Origin: Nereocystis luetkeana
Taxonomy: Eukaryota > Sar > Phaeophyceae > Laminariales > Laminariaceae
Direction: 5' to 3'
Assembly (NCBI GenBank): GCA_031213475.1
Contig: JARUPZ010000005.1
Span: 11,479,260-11,543,259, forward strand
DNA length: 64,000 bases
Part shown: piece by piece, positions 33,471 to 44,055 of the stretch
Layout: each line of letters starts with the position of its first letter
How positions within the stretch are numbered: position 1 is the stretch's first letter
Notes under the pieces: generated by a model
Told to the model about the DNA's origin: nothing
What the model saw: the letters and a program-made list of their open reading frames with translations, nothing else
Database searches by the model: none
Made by a program: the position numbers and the translations under genes

Positions 33471-33825
33471 CCAAAACGCAAAAAGGCAGAACGGACTATA
33501 CTAACAAAGACACAAAGAGGTACAAACGGGATTGAAGGAAAAATGAAAAAAAGAAGGGACAAAAAAAAGCGATCACGGGCGGGGCATACTGGTATACTTT
33601 ATGCATACCAGTGCATACTACTGTTTATATTACCGTTCAGGTGACTGAAGGTCGCATGGCGAAAGCTCTCTAGATCCTTGGGTCTACCGTTCCTCTTGCT
33701 TTCACAAGCGTAGAGACGTCAACATTTGGCCCCACACGCCCATACACAGATACGGGATTAGTGTCCCCTACTATCGGTGTAAAATATCGGCCCGGCATGA
33801 AGTACTGTTGATGGGAAGCCGTTCA

Positions 33826-34112
33826 TGTGGGATTTGCTCGTACCAAAGTCTGATTTTCTGATTGTACTGAATTGTGTGATTCTTGTAACGGTAATATATA
33901 TATACGGAGATTGCGGCGGGATTAGTGTTTCCCCGAGGGGTTGCATAATATTATATTTGGACTCCTTTTCAGGGTCCCGGGGGAGTTGGGCGAGAGTCCC
34001 CTCTCACCTCACTAAAATAATTGATACCTTTCTACTTCTTCTACCCACCGCCTCATGGCAAGCCCCACCCACGCATCACCCAAGCGCACCCGGTGCACGA
34101 ATTGATCCCTTA
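33826..34112 (+). repeat. Copia 5' LTR
   Basis: 287 bases, starting TGTGGGAT and ending ATCCCTTA, which form an imperfect terminal inverted repeat (TG...TA rather than TG...CA). An AT-rich ATATATATATA at about 33893 could serve as a TATA-like element, and the 3' LTR has it shortened by 2 bp. The body is otherwise identical to the 3' LTR except for about four base changes. Confidence 0.95.
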
Positions 34113-34121
34113 CTGTAGCGA

Positions 34122-37100
34122 TTGACATATAGTCACGGTCGCTCGGGCACAGGGTGCAGCACCATGGATTTGTCATCATTCGCCATGCTTGCCATCGATG
34201 AACAGCAAGAAGCTATTCATAAATATGTGGCCCAACGGCTGGAAGCAAAGGAGGACGCAATCGCCACGACTGCACGGGAGGAAGCGAGGAAGACAGAGAA
34301 GAACACGCAAGAAGCCCAGGAGAAGGAATCCAGGAGCAGCGAACACTCGTCCACCGCCGACCCCGTGCTAGAGATGGCGAGGAAAGCAGCCCAAGAGGTA
34401 CTCCAGCAACAGCAACAGGCAGCGTCTACCTTACAGGCAGGCGCGTTACGTGTTTTTACTAGTCATAGCGGTACTAGGCCCCCGGTTTTCGATGGTTGCT
34501 TTAAGCCGGGAGAGGACATCCAGCAGAGGGTGATGGTTTTTGTAACGAAGATGAACTCGTATTTTTGGGAGAGAGGTTGCCAGGAAGAAGGGGAGAGTAA
34601 GATACCAATCAAGGTAGGACGGAAGGAATCGAGCCAAGCGGCATTGATAGCAGAGTTCGGTAAGGAGAAGGTGGATCAGGCGTCCACGGCTTGGAGTATA
34701 CTGATAAATTGCATATCACACAGGGCGCTTGCAGAACTGGTCACGGCAACAGGTAGCCCTAGTGAGGGGTGGTCTGCTTTTAAGAAGCATTACGCGCCTC
34801 AGGCTGCAGCAGAGAAGGCCAGACTTACGCAAGCATGGTACAGCCTCAGGATGAAGGACGGGGAAAGCCCCAACGAGTTTTTTTCGAGGGGTTGTGTGCT
34901 TAGGACCAGACTGAGTAACCATGGAATGGTTTTCTCCGATATCGACGCTAACCAAAATTTTGCACGCAATCTTTCCCCTGCTTTTGGAGTCCAAAAGAGC
35001 ATTTTGCTCGCCAATGCAGAGTTGACGTACCGAGCCCTTGAAAATGTGGTGCTCAGCGCGTATGGGGAGATGGAGATGTCGAGGGAGGAGGAGCAGAGGG
35101 ACGGGACGGGGAACGCCCTCGTTGCTGCCGACGGAGGTCAGGGCGATGGGGGTGCTCGGCATGGCGGGAGAGGTGACCGGGGCGGACGCGGAAGAACCCG
35201 GAGGAGCGATGCCAGGGGTGGGCACCAGCAGCAGCAGCAGCAGCATCCGCAGCAGCAGCAGCAGCCGTACCAACACCAGCAACAGCAGCATCAGCATCAG
35301 CAACAGCAACAGCAGCAGCAGCAACAGCAGCAGCCTCACCCCAGCGGTCGGGGTGGTGGTGGTGGTTGGAGCGGGGCATCACAGCAGTGGGGCCATCGAG
35401 GCAGAGGACCTGGCGGCAGGGGAGGCAGAGGAAGGTATGGGGGTGGTCGTGCGCAAGCAGGTGGGGGTAAGGGGAGAGGTTGCCCTCCCCCCTCCGGTGG
35501 CTACGGAACCGCGCCACCTCGCCCGGGGGGTCCCACCCTAGGTGGAGCCCCCAGCCCCCCGTATGCGACACCTGGTCGACCGCAGCCGTGGCCGCACTCG
35601 TACGGTCAAGCAAATATTGCCGGCACCACCCCCGCCCCCGTCGCCGCCGCCGGCCCCGTCGCCGCCCCCGTCGCCGTCGCCGCCTATGGTGACGAATCGA
35701 GTGATCATGGTCCTGACGCTGCCGCCGCCGCCGAGAGCGGCAGTTACTACGACGGCGACTACGGAGAATACTTCTACTACGAGGAGGAGCACCCGCTGGA
35801 GTACCAGCCGTCGCCTCTGCAGCAGTACCAACCGCCACCTCCGCACCAGTACCCGCTGCCACCTGCGCACCAGTACCCGCCGCCACCTGTGCACCAGTAC
35901 CCACCGCCGCCTATGCAGCAGTACCAACCGTCGCCTGCGCAGCAGTACCAGCCACCGCCGGCGCCGGGGTATCAGCAACCGCCGCCGCCCCAGCACCTTC
36001 AGCATCACCCCAGCCATGTTCCGCCCTCTTCCTATGCGCCTTCCCCCGGAGTATCTACATCTCCCCGGAGCGCTCTGCATCTACTGATGGCACGTTCAGT
36101 GCCACAAGGCGAGTCGGATTTGAGTGTTGATAGAGTAGGACAGAGTGGTGTGGCACTTGCATGCCAGGAGGATGGTGAGACTGTTGGGGAGTGCATCAGG
36201 CGACCACCAGGTAGTGAGCATTGGGTTTCCGATAACGGACCCACAAACCACGTTACCAGTGATGCTCGTAACGTCTATGACTGGGTAGAGATCCCCCCTG
36301 GTAAGGAAAGAGTTTTGATTGGTGACGGTAAGGGGATGAGGGTGACAGGAGTAGGCAGTCTCAACTTGAAAATGCATTCGAAAACTGACTTCAATGTAAA
36401 GTTGACGGGAGTGTACGTGACGGAGGGTATTGGGTTCAACCTATTTTCCCTTCACCAGGCGCAAGCGCGGCAAAGCATTACTATGGACCGCGATGGTGTG
36501 CACTTGTTTGAGAACCGCCTGACCTTCCCCCGTGACGAGATCGGATCATCACTGTATGCAACGAGAATAGCCCCAACCCCCACTGCAGGACTTACTGCTG
36601 TGCCTGCCTTGTCTGGTGTTCCCCTTGCCCCCCCCCCGTCAACCCCTCCCCCGTTTGACGTAGGTGGGGCAGGGCCCCAGGTGTTTGATTCCCACCCCCT
36701 TTCCCACCACAGTGTAGCAGGGGTAGTGCTTGCGGATGATGGTTTCCCGCCCGCCTGTAACGGCGTAGTACCTCAGGGTTCGAGTCCAAGTTTCCTGCCC
36801 ACCGTTAGCGGTGTAGTGCCTCGGGCTTCTTTCCCCCTCCCCCCGGTTCCAGGTGAACCAGGTGTACAACCGTTGGTATTGCACCCCGGAGTAGAGCATG
36901 GAGTGGAAATTCAACCACTTATTGCTGCCCCCGGAGTGCAGGAGACTGACATGAGCGTGTTCACGGATGTTAGGCTAATGGATGGCAAGGATGATACTGT
37001 GTACACGGATTTTTTCCCTACCCCCCTTGGTGGTGCGGCAGCTCAAGCACTTGAAGAGACGGACTGGAACGACCTTAAGGTTGAGAACGTAGGCATGACT

Positions 37101-39209
37101 GCTGCAGCTGTACTCGCTCCGGGTCGGCGTCCATTCACAGTTGGGAAACCATCCAAGTTTCTTGATGTTAACCACTTTCACGTCTCCTCCGGCCACGTAA
37201 ACGAACGTTTGTTGAGGGAAACCGCTCGGCAGCATGGTATCACCCTTACGGGAGTTATGCAACCGTGTGATGGATGTTTGGAGGCGAAGGGCGTGCGCGC
37301 TGGGGTGCCGCGAAGGACGACATCGCGCGCGGAGAGGCCTATGGAGACCGTGCACATCGATCTGGCTGGCCCCTACGAGGCGTCCATGGGCGGGTCAGTT
37401 TATCTGATCATGTTCGTCGACAACGCCTTGAGGTGGATGCGGCCGTACGGCATGAGGAGGAAGTCGGAGACCACCATGTTCGTGAAGAAATTCATCGCGG
37501 ACATGAACGCCATGGGACTACCGCTATGCTTCCGGACGGACAACGGTGGGGAATTTACTGGTCGCATCTTCGTTGAATTCTGCGACGCTGCTGGGATCCG
37601 CCGTGAGTATACGGCCCCGGGTAAGCCGCAACAGAACGCAGTTGTCGAGAGCGCAATCTGGCGAGCGATGAAGGGTGGCCATGCGGCTCGTCGCGAGATT
37701 TCGCGGCTGTTCCCGGGCGTCGACCTCGCCCGGATCCCCAAGATCGGCGTCGACGGCAACCGCCTGTGGTTGGAGGCCGTCCTTTGGGCTGCCGACTGCT
37801 TCAACCGCTCCGCCACCAAGGCCAACACCGGATGGCGGTCGCCGCACGAGGTGTTCTTCTCGCGTTTGCCGGATCTACAGGTGGTGCCGTTCTTCCAGGA
37901 AGGCATGATGCGGGTGGACCGCAGCACTAAATCCGACGTCCAATCGATGCCGTGTTTCTTTTTGAACAACGGCTACAACCACCCCGCGTCCGCCGTGAAG
38001 GTGACCAAGGCTTCAACGGGCGGCGTCTGCTACACCAGCGACGTGGTGAGGACTGCACCCCGTGGGCCCGTGGTGCCCTTGCCGGCGCCGGCGATCGCGG
38101 GGGGATCAGTATACGATACCGCGCCGGCAATGCCGGTGTTCAACATCAGCTACGTACCACCACCGTTCCAGCCGCCGCCGTCACCACCGATCCAGTCGCC
38201 AGCACCGCCGTTCCAGCCGCCGCCGCCACCGCCGATCCAGTCGCCAGCACCGCCGTTCCAGCCGCCGCCGTCACCACCGATCCAGTCGCCAGCACCGCCG
38301 TTCCAGCCGCCGCCGCCACCGCCGATCCAGTCGCCAGCACCGCCGTTCCAGCCGCCGCCGCCATCGCCGATCCAGTCGCCAGCACCGCCGTTCCAGCCGC
38401 CGCCGCCCCCGCCGATCCAGTCGCCAGCACCGCCGTTCCAGCCGCCGCCGTCACCACCGATCCAGTCGCCAGCACCGCCGTTCAAGCCGCCGCCGCCACC
38501 GCCGATCCAGTCGCCAGCACCGCCGATCCAGTCGCCGGCACCGCCGTCCCAGCCGCTACCGCCCCTGCCTGTCACCGTCGCTTTGCCGGAGCCGCAGCGC
38601 ATTTCCGGCCGTACCCGTTCGAGGACAGTCCAGTTCACCGACACGCCGGAGTCTTCTTCGTTGCCAGTGGACAGCAATCAAGCCCTTCGCCATAACGCCG
38701 GGCTCCTGAGGATGATGGATAAGCCGACGCTGATATCGTTGATCTCTACGCGTGAGGACGTCGGCGTAGGTCGCCGCAAGGAGCCGCCGGGTGTTGGGGG
38801 TTGCGCGCGGCCGCCCATTTTCTCTTGGAGCCGCGAGGAGACACCACCGGAAGGAGGGCGCGAGGAGACACCACCGGAAGGAGGGCGCGAGGAGACACCA
38901 CCGGAAGGAGGGCGCGAGGAGACACCACCAGAAGGAGGGCGCGAGGAGACACCACAAGAGGGGGGGCGAGGGGGAATACCTAGTGCATTTGTGGCGATTC
39001 TTGCCAATCGGGAGGACATCGACACCACGCTGGGCGATCAGCGACCGCCCTACAAGCCTCCGGACTTGCCTCACTGCTACGCCTCTGACCTCAAGGTCCC
39101 TCGGAGCCACAAGGAGGCCATGCGGTCTGAGCACGCTCATCTTTGGGAGGATTCGACGGCGCGGGAGTTCTACGGATTGCTGGACGCGGGGACGTTTGAG
39201 CCGGTGTAG
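34122..39209 (+). CDS. Copia Gag-protease-integrase ORF
   Basis: Open for 1,695 codons; a second ATG at 34164 (MDLSSFAML) may be the true start. Gag occupies roughly residues 100-320. It is followed by an RGG- and polyQ-rich segment (about 345-455) with no CCHC zinc knuckle, then a Tyr/Pro/Gln-rich linker. The protease-like WVSDNGPTNHVT (Asp 704) has DNG where DSG/DTG is usual. Integrase shows an HHCC finger (His 1018-1030, CDGC) and the catalytic triad Asp 1080, Asp 1140, Glu 1176 (DD35E). Near the C-terminus lie about eight 15-residue proline-rich repeats (38160-38550) and five copies of REETPPEGG (38838-38952). The ORF ends at a TAG (39207) just before the reverse transcriptase, where the pol frame should continue. 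Confidence 0.9.
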   Translation: MTYSHGRSGTGCSTMDLSSFAMLAIDEQQEAIHKYVAQRLEAKEDAIATTAREEARKTEKNTQEAQEKESRSSEHSSTADPVLEMARKAAQEVLQQQQQAASTLQAGALRVFTSHSGTRPPVFDGCFKPGEDIQQRVMVFVTKMNSYFWERGCQEEGESKIPIKVGRKESSQAALIAEFGKEKVDQASTAWSILINCISHRALAELVTATGSPSEGWSAFKKHYAPQAAAEKARLTQAWYSLRMKDGESPNEFFSRGCVLRTRLSNHGMVFSDIDANQNFARNLSPAFGVQKSILLANAELTYRALENVVLSAYGEMEMSREEEQRDGTGNALVAADGGQGDGGARHGGRGDRGGRGRTRRSDARGGHQQQQQQHPQQQQQPYQHQQQQHQHQQQQQQQQQQQQPHPSGRGGGGGWSGASQQWGHRGRGPGGRGGRGRYGGGRAQAGGGKGRGCPPPSGGYGTAPPRPGGPTLGGAPSPPYATPGRPQPWPHSYGQANIAGTTPAPVAAAGPVAAPVAVAAYGDESSDHGPDAAAAAESGSYYDGDYGEYFYYEEEHPLEYQPSPLQQYQPPPPHQYPLPPAHQYPPPPVHQYPPPPMQQYQPSPAQQYQPPPAPGYQQPPPPQHLQHHPSHVPPSSYAPSPGVSTSPRSALHLLMARSVPQGESDLSVDRVGQSGVALACQEDGETVGECIRRPPGSEHWVSDNGPTNHVTSDARNVYDWVEIPPGKERVLIGDGKGMRVTGVGSLNLKMHSKTDFNVKLTGVYVTEGIGFNLFSLHQAQARQSITMDRDGVHLFENRLTFPRDEIGSSLYATRIAPTPTAGLTAVPALSGVPLAPPPSTPPPFDVGGAGPQVFDSHPLSHHSVAGVVLADDGFPPACNGVVPQGSSPSFLPTVSGVVPRASFPLPPVPGEPGVQPLVLHPGVEHGVEIQPLIAAPGVQETDMSVFTDVRLMDGKDDTVYTDFFPTPLGGAAAQALEETDWNDLKVENVGMTAAAVLAPGRRPFTVGKPSKFLDVNHFHVSSGHVNERLLRETARQHGITLTGVMQPCDGCLEAKGVRAGVPRRTTSRAERPMETVHIDLAGPYEASMGGSVYLIMFVDNALRWMRPYGMRRKSETTMFVKKFIADMNAMGLPLCFRTDNGGEFTGRIFVEFCDAAGIRREYTAPGKPQQNAVVESAIWRAMKGGHAARREISRLFPGVDLARIPKIGVDGNRLWLEAVLWAADCFNRSATKANTGWRSPHEVFFSRLPDLQVVPFFQEGMMRVDRSTKSDVQSMPCFFLNNGYNHPASAVKVTKASTGGVCYTSDVVRTAPRGPVVPLPAPAIAGGSVYDTAPAMPVFNISYVPPPFQPPPSPPIQSPAPPFQPPPPPPIQSPAPPFQPPPSPPIQSPAPPFQPPPPPPIQSPAPPFQPPPPSPIQSPAPPFQPPPPPPIQSPAPPFQPPPSPPIQSPAPPFKPPPPPPIQSPAPPIQSPAPPSQPLPPLPVTVALPEPQRISGRTRSRTVQFTDTPESSSLPVDSNQALRHNAGLLRMMDKPTLISLISTREDVGVGRRKEPPGVGGCARPPIFSWSREETPPEGGREETPPEGGREETPPEGGREETPPEGGREETPQEGGRGGIPSAFVAILANREDIDTTLGDQRPPYKPPDLPHCYASDLKVPRSHKEAMRSEHAHLWEDSTAREFYGLLDAGTFEPV

Positions 39210-40642
39210 CAACCAATGGATAACTACATCAACGCAATGTGGGTTTTTGATTGGAAGGCTGATGAGTACGGTTGGCCCACGAAAACTAAGGCGTGACTTG
39301 TAGCACGGGGGGATGAGCAGAGAGTTGACATCGATTTTGGAGAATTGTTTGCGCCCACTGTTGCTGTCTCGAGTGTTCGGTTGTTGACAGCGATGGCATG
39401 CGAGCTGGATCTTGACTTGTGCCATTTTGATATTGAGCAGGCTTTCGTGCAGTCTGATCTTGAGGAAAATGTTTTCATGCGTTTGCCTCAGGGATGCGGT
39501 AGACTGTCGGGGAAGATAGTAAGACTGAACAAGAGCTTGTACGGTTTGAAGCAGGCATCGAGGCAGTGGCATGCTCACCTCACTAGGTGCTTACTGACTT
39601 TAGCCTAACCCTAAGGTTTGAGCAGTGTCTGGCTGATGCATGCGTATTTCGTTTGGTGGATGAGGGGAGAGTAGTGATGACTATAGTGGTGCATGTGGAT
39701 GATATTTTTGCGGTAGGGGAGAAGGCAAGGTGTGACCAGTTTGGCAAGGAATTGGACAAGATGGTTCCAGTTAAGAACCTGGGAGAGTTGCGTTGGTATT
39801 CGGGGTGTTTCTACGAGAGGGATTGGGAAAAGGGGGTGCTGAAGATTTCCCAGCAGACATTCGCTGAACCATTGGCGGATGAATACGGGATAGAGTTTGG
39901 TAAGAGTGTTCCGCTTCCTGTTGGCACAAAACTTGCGGACTTTGACCAGGATGAAGCGCCAGGGAGCTGGCCTTTTCGCGAGTTGGTTCGGTCACTGATG
40001 TGGCTTTCAACCCAGACTCGGCCAGACATCTCCAACGCAGTAAGAGCAGTGGCTAGGTACTGCGCTGCTCCCAAGTTAGTGCACTGGAGGACAGCACTTG
40101 GTATTTTAGGGTATGTGAGGAGGACTAGTTCTTTCGGAGTCACTTTTCAGAGAGGTACGGACGGGGGGCTGAGCTTGCAGGTGTTTGCTGACGCAGACTA
40201 TGCAAGCAAGGTGGCCGACAGAAGGTCAGTTTCAGGAGGATTGGTGATGTGTGGGGGTGCATGCGTGTCTTGGTTTTCTAGGACTCAGAAATGCGTCACA
40301 CTTTCCACGACGGAGGCAGAGTACGTGGCACTTGCAGACGTCATTAAGGAAGTGTTGTTCTTGAGGCAGGTTTGGCGCTTCATGTTGCCTGATGTAGGCA
40401 TGCCGTGCATACCTTTGTTCGAGGATAATCAGGGTGCGATGCAGCTTGCACAGAACCCTATCACCAACTCAAACTCCAAGCACATCGACGTGCGACACCA
40501 CTTCCTCAGGGAACTGGTTGGGAGGAAAGAGATATCGATCATCCACGTACCGTCCCCTTTTCAGCATGCGGATTTTCTAACCAAGGCCATCTCGCGAGAA
40601 TCGTTCGAGTTCCACCGTAGCCTTGCGATGAATATGTGGTGA
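39210..40642 (+). pseudogene. Copia reverse transcriptase-RNase H, broken
   Basis: Homology continues in frame past the TAG at 39207-39209 (NYINAMWVFDWKADE), meets a TGA at 39294-39296, and resumes (LVARGDEQ, FDIEQAFVQSDLEENVFM, LNKSLYGLKQASRQW) up to a stop at 39606. The remainder is in another frame: LADACVFRL, VVHVDDIFAVG (HVDD at 39692-39703 in place of YVDD), TRPDISNAVRAVARY, and an RNase H domain with DADYASK, STTEAEYVAL and EDNQGA. Both stops are consistent with single base changes. The frameshift sits in an extra CCTAACCCTAA-containing stretch. These lesions prevent production of a full polymerase from this copy. Confidence 0.9.
39600..39616 (+). repeat. Telomere-like micro-insertion in the Copia RT gene
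   Basis: TTAGCCTAACCCTAAGG lies exactly where the reading frame shifts, between the RT segments CLLTL and RFEQC. About 11 bases look additional. The inserted bases contain CCTAACCCTAA, the complement of the TTAGGG repeat. Confidence 0.5.
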
Positions 40643-40900
40643 CTCTATTGGTGTGGTATTGATTCCATCGGGTACTGGTGATCGTTAGCCATGGCCAGTA
40701 CCTTAGTAAAATTCGTGTTGATCCCAACGGGTGTCGATGATCGTTAGCCATGATTGACACTTTAGTGACCTTCCTTCGGACTGTGTTGTTTTATTTTGAG
40801 ATTTCAGGGTGTTATCATTAAAGGCGTTGGATGCATAGGTTTTATTTTTGATATTTTGACCGGACGAGAGTTATCAGGACTGTGAAACGAGCAGGGGGAA
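40643..40900 (+). other. Copia 3' untranslated segment and polypurine tract
   Basis: Follows the stop of the RNase H frame. It contains a diverged 50-base direct repeat (GATCGTTAGCCATG at 40679-40692 and 40739-40752) and ends in the purine-rich GAGCAGGGGGAA that would prime plus-strand DNA synthesis. Confidence 0.75.
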
Positions 40901-41185
40901 TGTGGGATTTGCTCGTACCAAAGTCTGATTATCTGATTGTACTGAATTGTGTGATTCTTGTAACGGTAATATATCTACGGAGATTGCGGCGGGATTAGTG
41001 TTTCCCCGAGGGGTTGCACAATATTTTATTTGGACTCCTTTTCAGGGTCCCGGGGGAGTTGGGCGAGAGTCCCCTCTCACCTCACTAAAATAATTGATAC
41101 CTTTCTACTTCTTCTACCCACCGCCTCATGGCAAGCCCCACCCACGCATCACCCAAGCGCACCCGGTGCACGAATTGATCCCTTA
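40901..41185 (+). repeat. Copia 3' LTR
   Basis: 285 bases, nearly identical to the 5' LTR. Differences seen: T to A in the GATTATCTG segment, a shortened ATATATC run, CACAAT for CATAAT, and TATTTTATTT for TATTATATTT. Followed directly by the target duplication GTTCA. Confidence 0.95.
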
Positions 41186-41190
41186 GTTCA

Positions 41191-43059
41191 GCTGTGCAGT
41201 GTAGAGCATGTTATTATTATGGGGTGAATGAAAGAAACGTTGAAACAACTGAGAGCACACACAACGAGAGTCTTAGCGGGTTGTTATGGTCTCCTCGTAC
41301 CCGATACGTCAGAATTGCACTTGTTGACCCCATTAGGGTCTTCTCACCCGTTACGTTGGCCTTTCACTGGCTTTCCCTGGTCTCTTGACCCGATACGTTG
41401 CCATACGAAACATCCATACTCCTTAGCTTCCGCGCACAGAATTAGTCCGTCAATTATAAGAAATAAGAACGGACAACCCAGCCGATGGGAATTTTTGCAA
41501 AACTGTGATACGATGTGATCGTGTTCTTTGTATAATCCCACGTTCTATCTTGCATAATATGCTATGGGATACTCGTTATTATATGCATACATCTACATGT
41601 GTTCGGTGTTGCCTGCCTTGTATGAGGATGTTTGGTGTACTATGCCGTGATGTATACACGCTGCTCTGCCTGTTAGTTTCGAAAGGCTTTGAAGACCCAT
41701 GTCTGGTCAATGCATGCAGGCATGCTCGTTTCTCGTGCTCCGTTTGCCTGTTGCTTGTGCTGGTATGTTCGCTCGTTTTTCATGATCGCACACACATCCA
41801 TGTTCGTTAATAAATGGCTGCATGCTATTGACCACACATAATGTCTTCAAAACCAAACGCAACCGGCAGGTGGCGATACAAGCGAAAGGTGCCGTACGCA
41901 CTACTAATAATACACGCATGCTCTCGTGTACCGTTTACTCGGTTAAGTGATAACGGAAATTAATAATGTTAAGCTAGAAAACAATGTGCATTGTCGGATG
42001 GCAAACATGATGTTCAAGAAAACAACGTATATTTTGTTGACTAGCAATCTTGCCGCGATGCTTGGACCACAACGTCAGTAGTGATGAGACCATCGTAGTT
42101 CATACAGTTAGTTATGTCTCTAAGCAAGACCGCCATACAACAGAACAAGCGCTACACTAAAACCTACTGGTACCGGATAAACCTACGAGTAGGAGTTGAA
42201 AGGTTGTCCTGGACGGACTATGTGGGCTATCATGATAAATTATCATACCTACGAAGTGATGATACAAGGTATAAACATTGGGCAAACGCGTACGAAGACA
42301 CACTGCAGGGTTGGTGGGCGTCGAGGGGTCTCTAAAGCGGTTTGGTTTGAAGAAGGCACTGCGGTAATTAATAATAACTCGTGTCATTGAGGCCCCATAC
42401 GGTACCCAAACATTACGTGCAGCCAGGGTTGTGCTAGAACGAATCTGGCCAACAGGTCAAAACTGTAAGACTACGAGAGTGGGGTAGACGCATAGTTCGT
42501 GTGATGCTCTCGCACTATTAAGGCCACGCTGGGACTGCCAGGCCCTCTCGTCCCCTACTCGTGTAAAAATCGACAACATTTATTTCCAAAATATATACGT
42601 ATATATATATAAAAGATCGGGACCGATAATGTAATAATCTAGAGTTTGTTGGTGTAGAGAGAATTAGGCGTTATGGTTCGCATTCTTTGACTGAGTACGT
42701 ATCAGTAGTACGTAGCTTACTTCGACAGCAGCAGCGGGCACTGTTTGGTTGATCGTGCTTGTGGGACTACCGAGTAGATACCGCACGGAACGGTGCTGGC
42801 AGACTGGTACGACACGCGAACAGACAGGGCCCGTGGCTTGCACTTGGACAGCGGTCGCTCGCTGGGCCAGGTATTCGTGATTTCTTGATCTGGTATTTCG
42901 TGCATTCTGATTCAACATCGAATGTGGAGCGGGGGTGGAGCGCTTCATGCATGGCACAAGCAGCGAGCGAGTGCGGAGGTGGAGCGCTTCATGCGTGGCA
43001 CAGGCAGCGATCGAGCGCGGAAGCATGGGCACAGTGCATCGCATCGACCGGTAATCAAT
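41191..43059. other. No supportable gene
   Basis: Anonymous sequence right of the Copia insertion. A 46-49-base direct duplication (GGTGGAGCGCTTCATGC, two copies at about 42932-43025) and an AT dinucleotide tract near 42590-42612 are the only structures I see. Confidence 0.4.
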
Positions 43060-44055
43060 CATCCGTATCCTTTCACCCGACGCTTACGGGTCGAGGGCGT
43101 GTGTGCGCTAGGCTCGGTGATCGAGTTGTACTGCATGTATAATGCAACAACAAAAAGCGGAGAAATAGCTACGGCTGAACCTCCTGATCGAGCACGTCCA
43201 AAATAACTACCTGGCAAGTAAAAAATAAAGAAGAAAACGTGGCAACAAGATGTCATCGGACCACCTTGAGCGAAGGCAGATATACTCTGATACTCGAAGG
43301 CAGATATACCATACTCGAAGGCAGAGATGTTATGATACTAGTAATCAAGAGCGAGAGATCACGTACGAGGAAACTCTGGGTAGCCTGGGCGTGGATACGC
43401 CACGATATTTCGAGAGTTTATAGCACAGCGAAAATGATGCTATTATTCGTATCACCTTGTGACAAGTTCTCGGGATGAAAATATATTGGTTGATACCGTG
43501 CCTGGTATATATCGACCACAGGGACCTGCACGGACACAAAAAAATGCGTGGATTCGCTGTTGATTTGTGAACCGTGAGCGACACTGTCGTCATTCCATCG
43601 CACGTTACGGCGAGGAGAGACATTAATTACAGCAGCAGGCGGTTATAGTGTGTCAACTGAATATTCTTGCGCTGGTATGTATACCTATCGCGTACACGAT
43701 GGGGGGCAGACTTGCTGATATATTCTGTAGTTGGCCACTATTAATACAAGTCGCTTTACATTGCTCCCGTAAGGTGAATGGTGATATCATACATACCTAC
43801 CTATCATGCAATGGGTTCATACGTTGCGGCAAGGCGGCGCTATAAATTTGCAGGTGTTGGAAGGTGAATTGCGATATCATACCCATTGCAATTGGGTTCG
43901 AAACGTTGTGGCAGGGCGACGCTAAACCGACGCGTGTGAGACATCGCTCACGCGGAACAATTGTTCTTGCCGGTACCTATTCCGATTGGCGGTGAGGCAT
44001 AGAGTAAATTCAGATTGACGTGGACATGGACGACATGACGATGTGGCAAAATGAA

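Larger units (their letters stand above)
33826..41185 (+). mobile_element. Ty1/Copia LTR retrotransposon (7.36 kb)
   Basis: Two LTRs (33826-34112 and 40901-41185) flank a gag-pol region with the Copia domain order: Gag, protease, integrase, reverse transcriptase, RNase H. The 5-bp sequence GTTCA precedes the left LTR (33821-33825) and follows the right one (41186-41190), a perfect target-site duplication. A purine-rich tract (GAGCAGGGGGAA, 40889-40900) lies directly before the 3' LTR. The LTRs differ by about four substitutions and a 2-bp indel, so the insertion is fairly recent. Two stop codons and a frameshift in pol make this copy non-autonomous. Confidence 0.95.

Noticed and set aside
38146-38677. 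Long antisense open frames opposite the proline-rich Copia repeats
   Set aside because: They are composition shadows of a GC-rich tandem repeat in the sense frame, with no domain.
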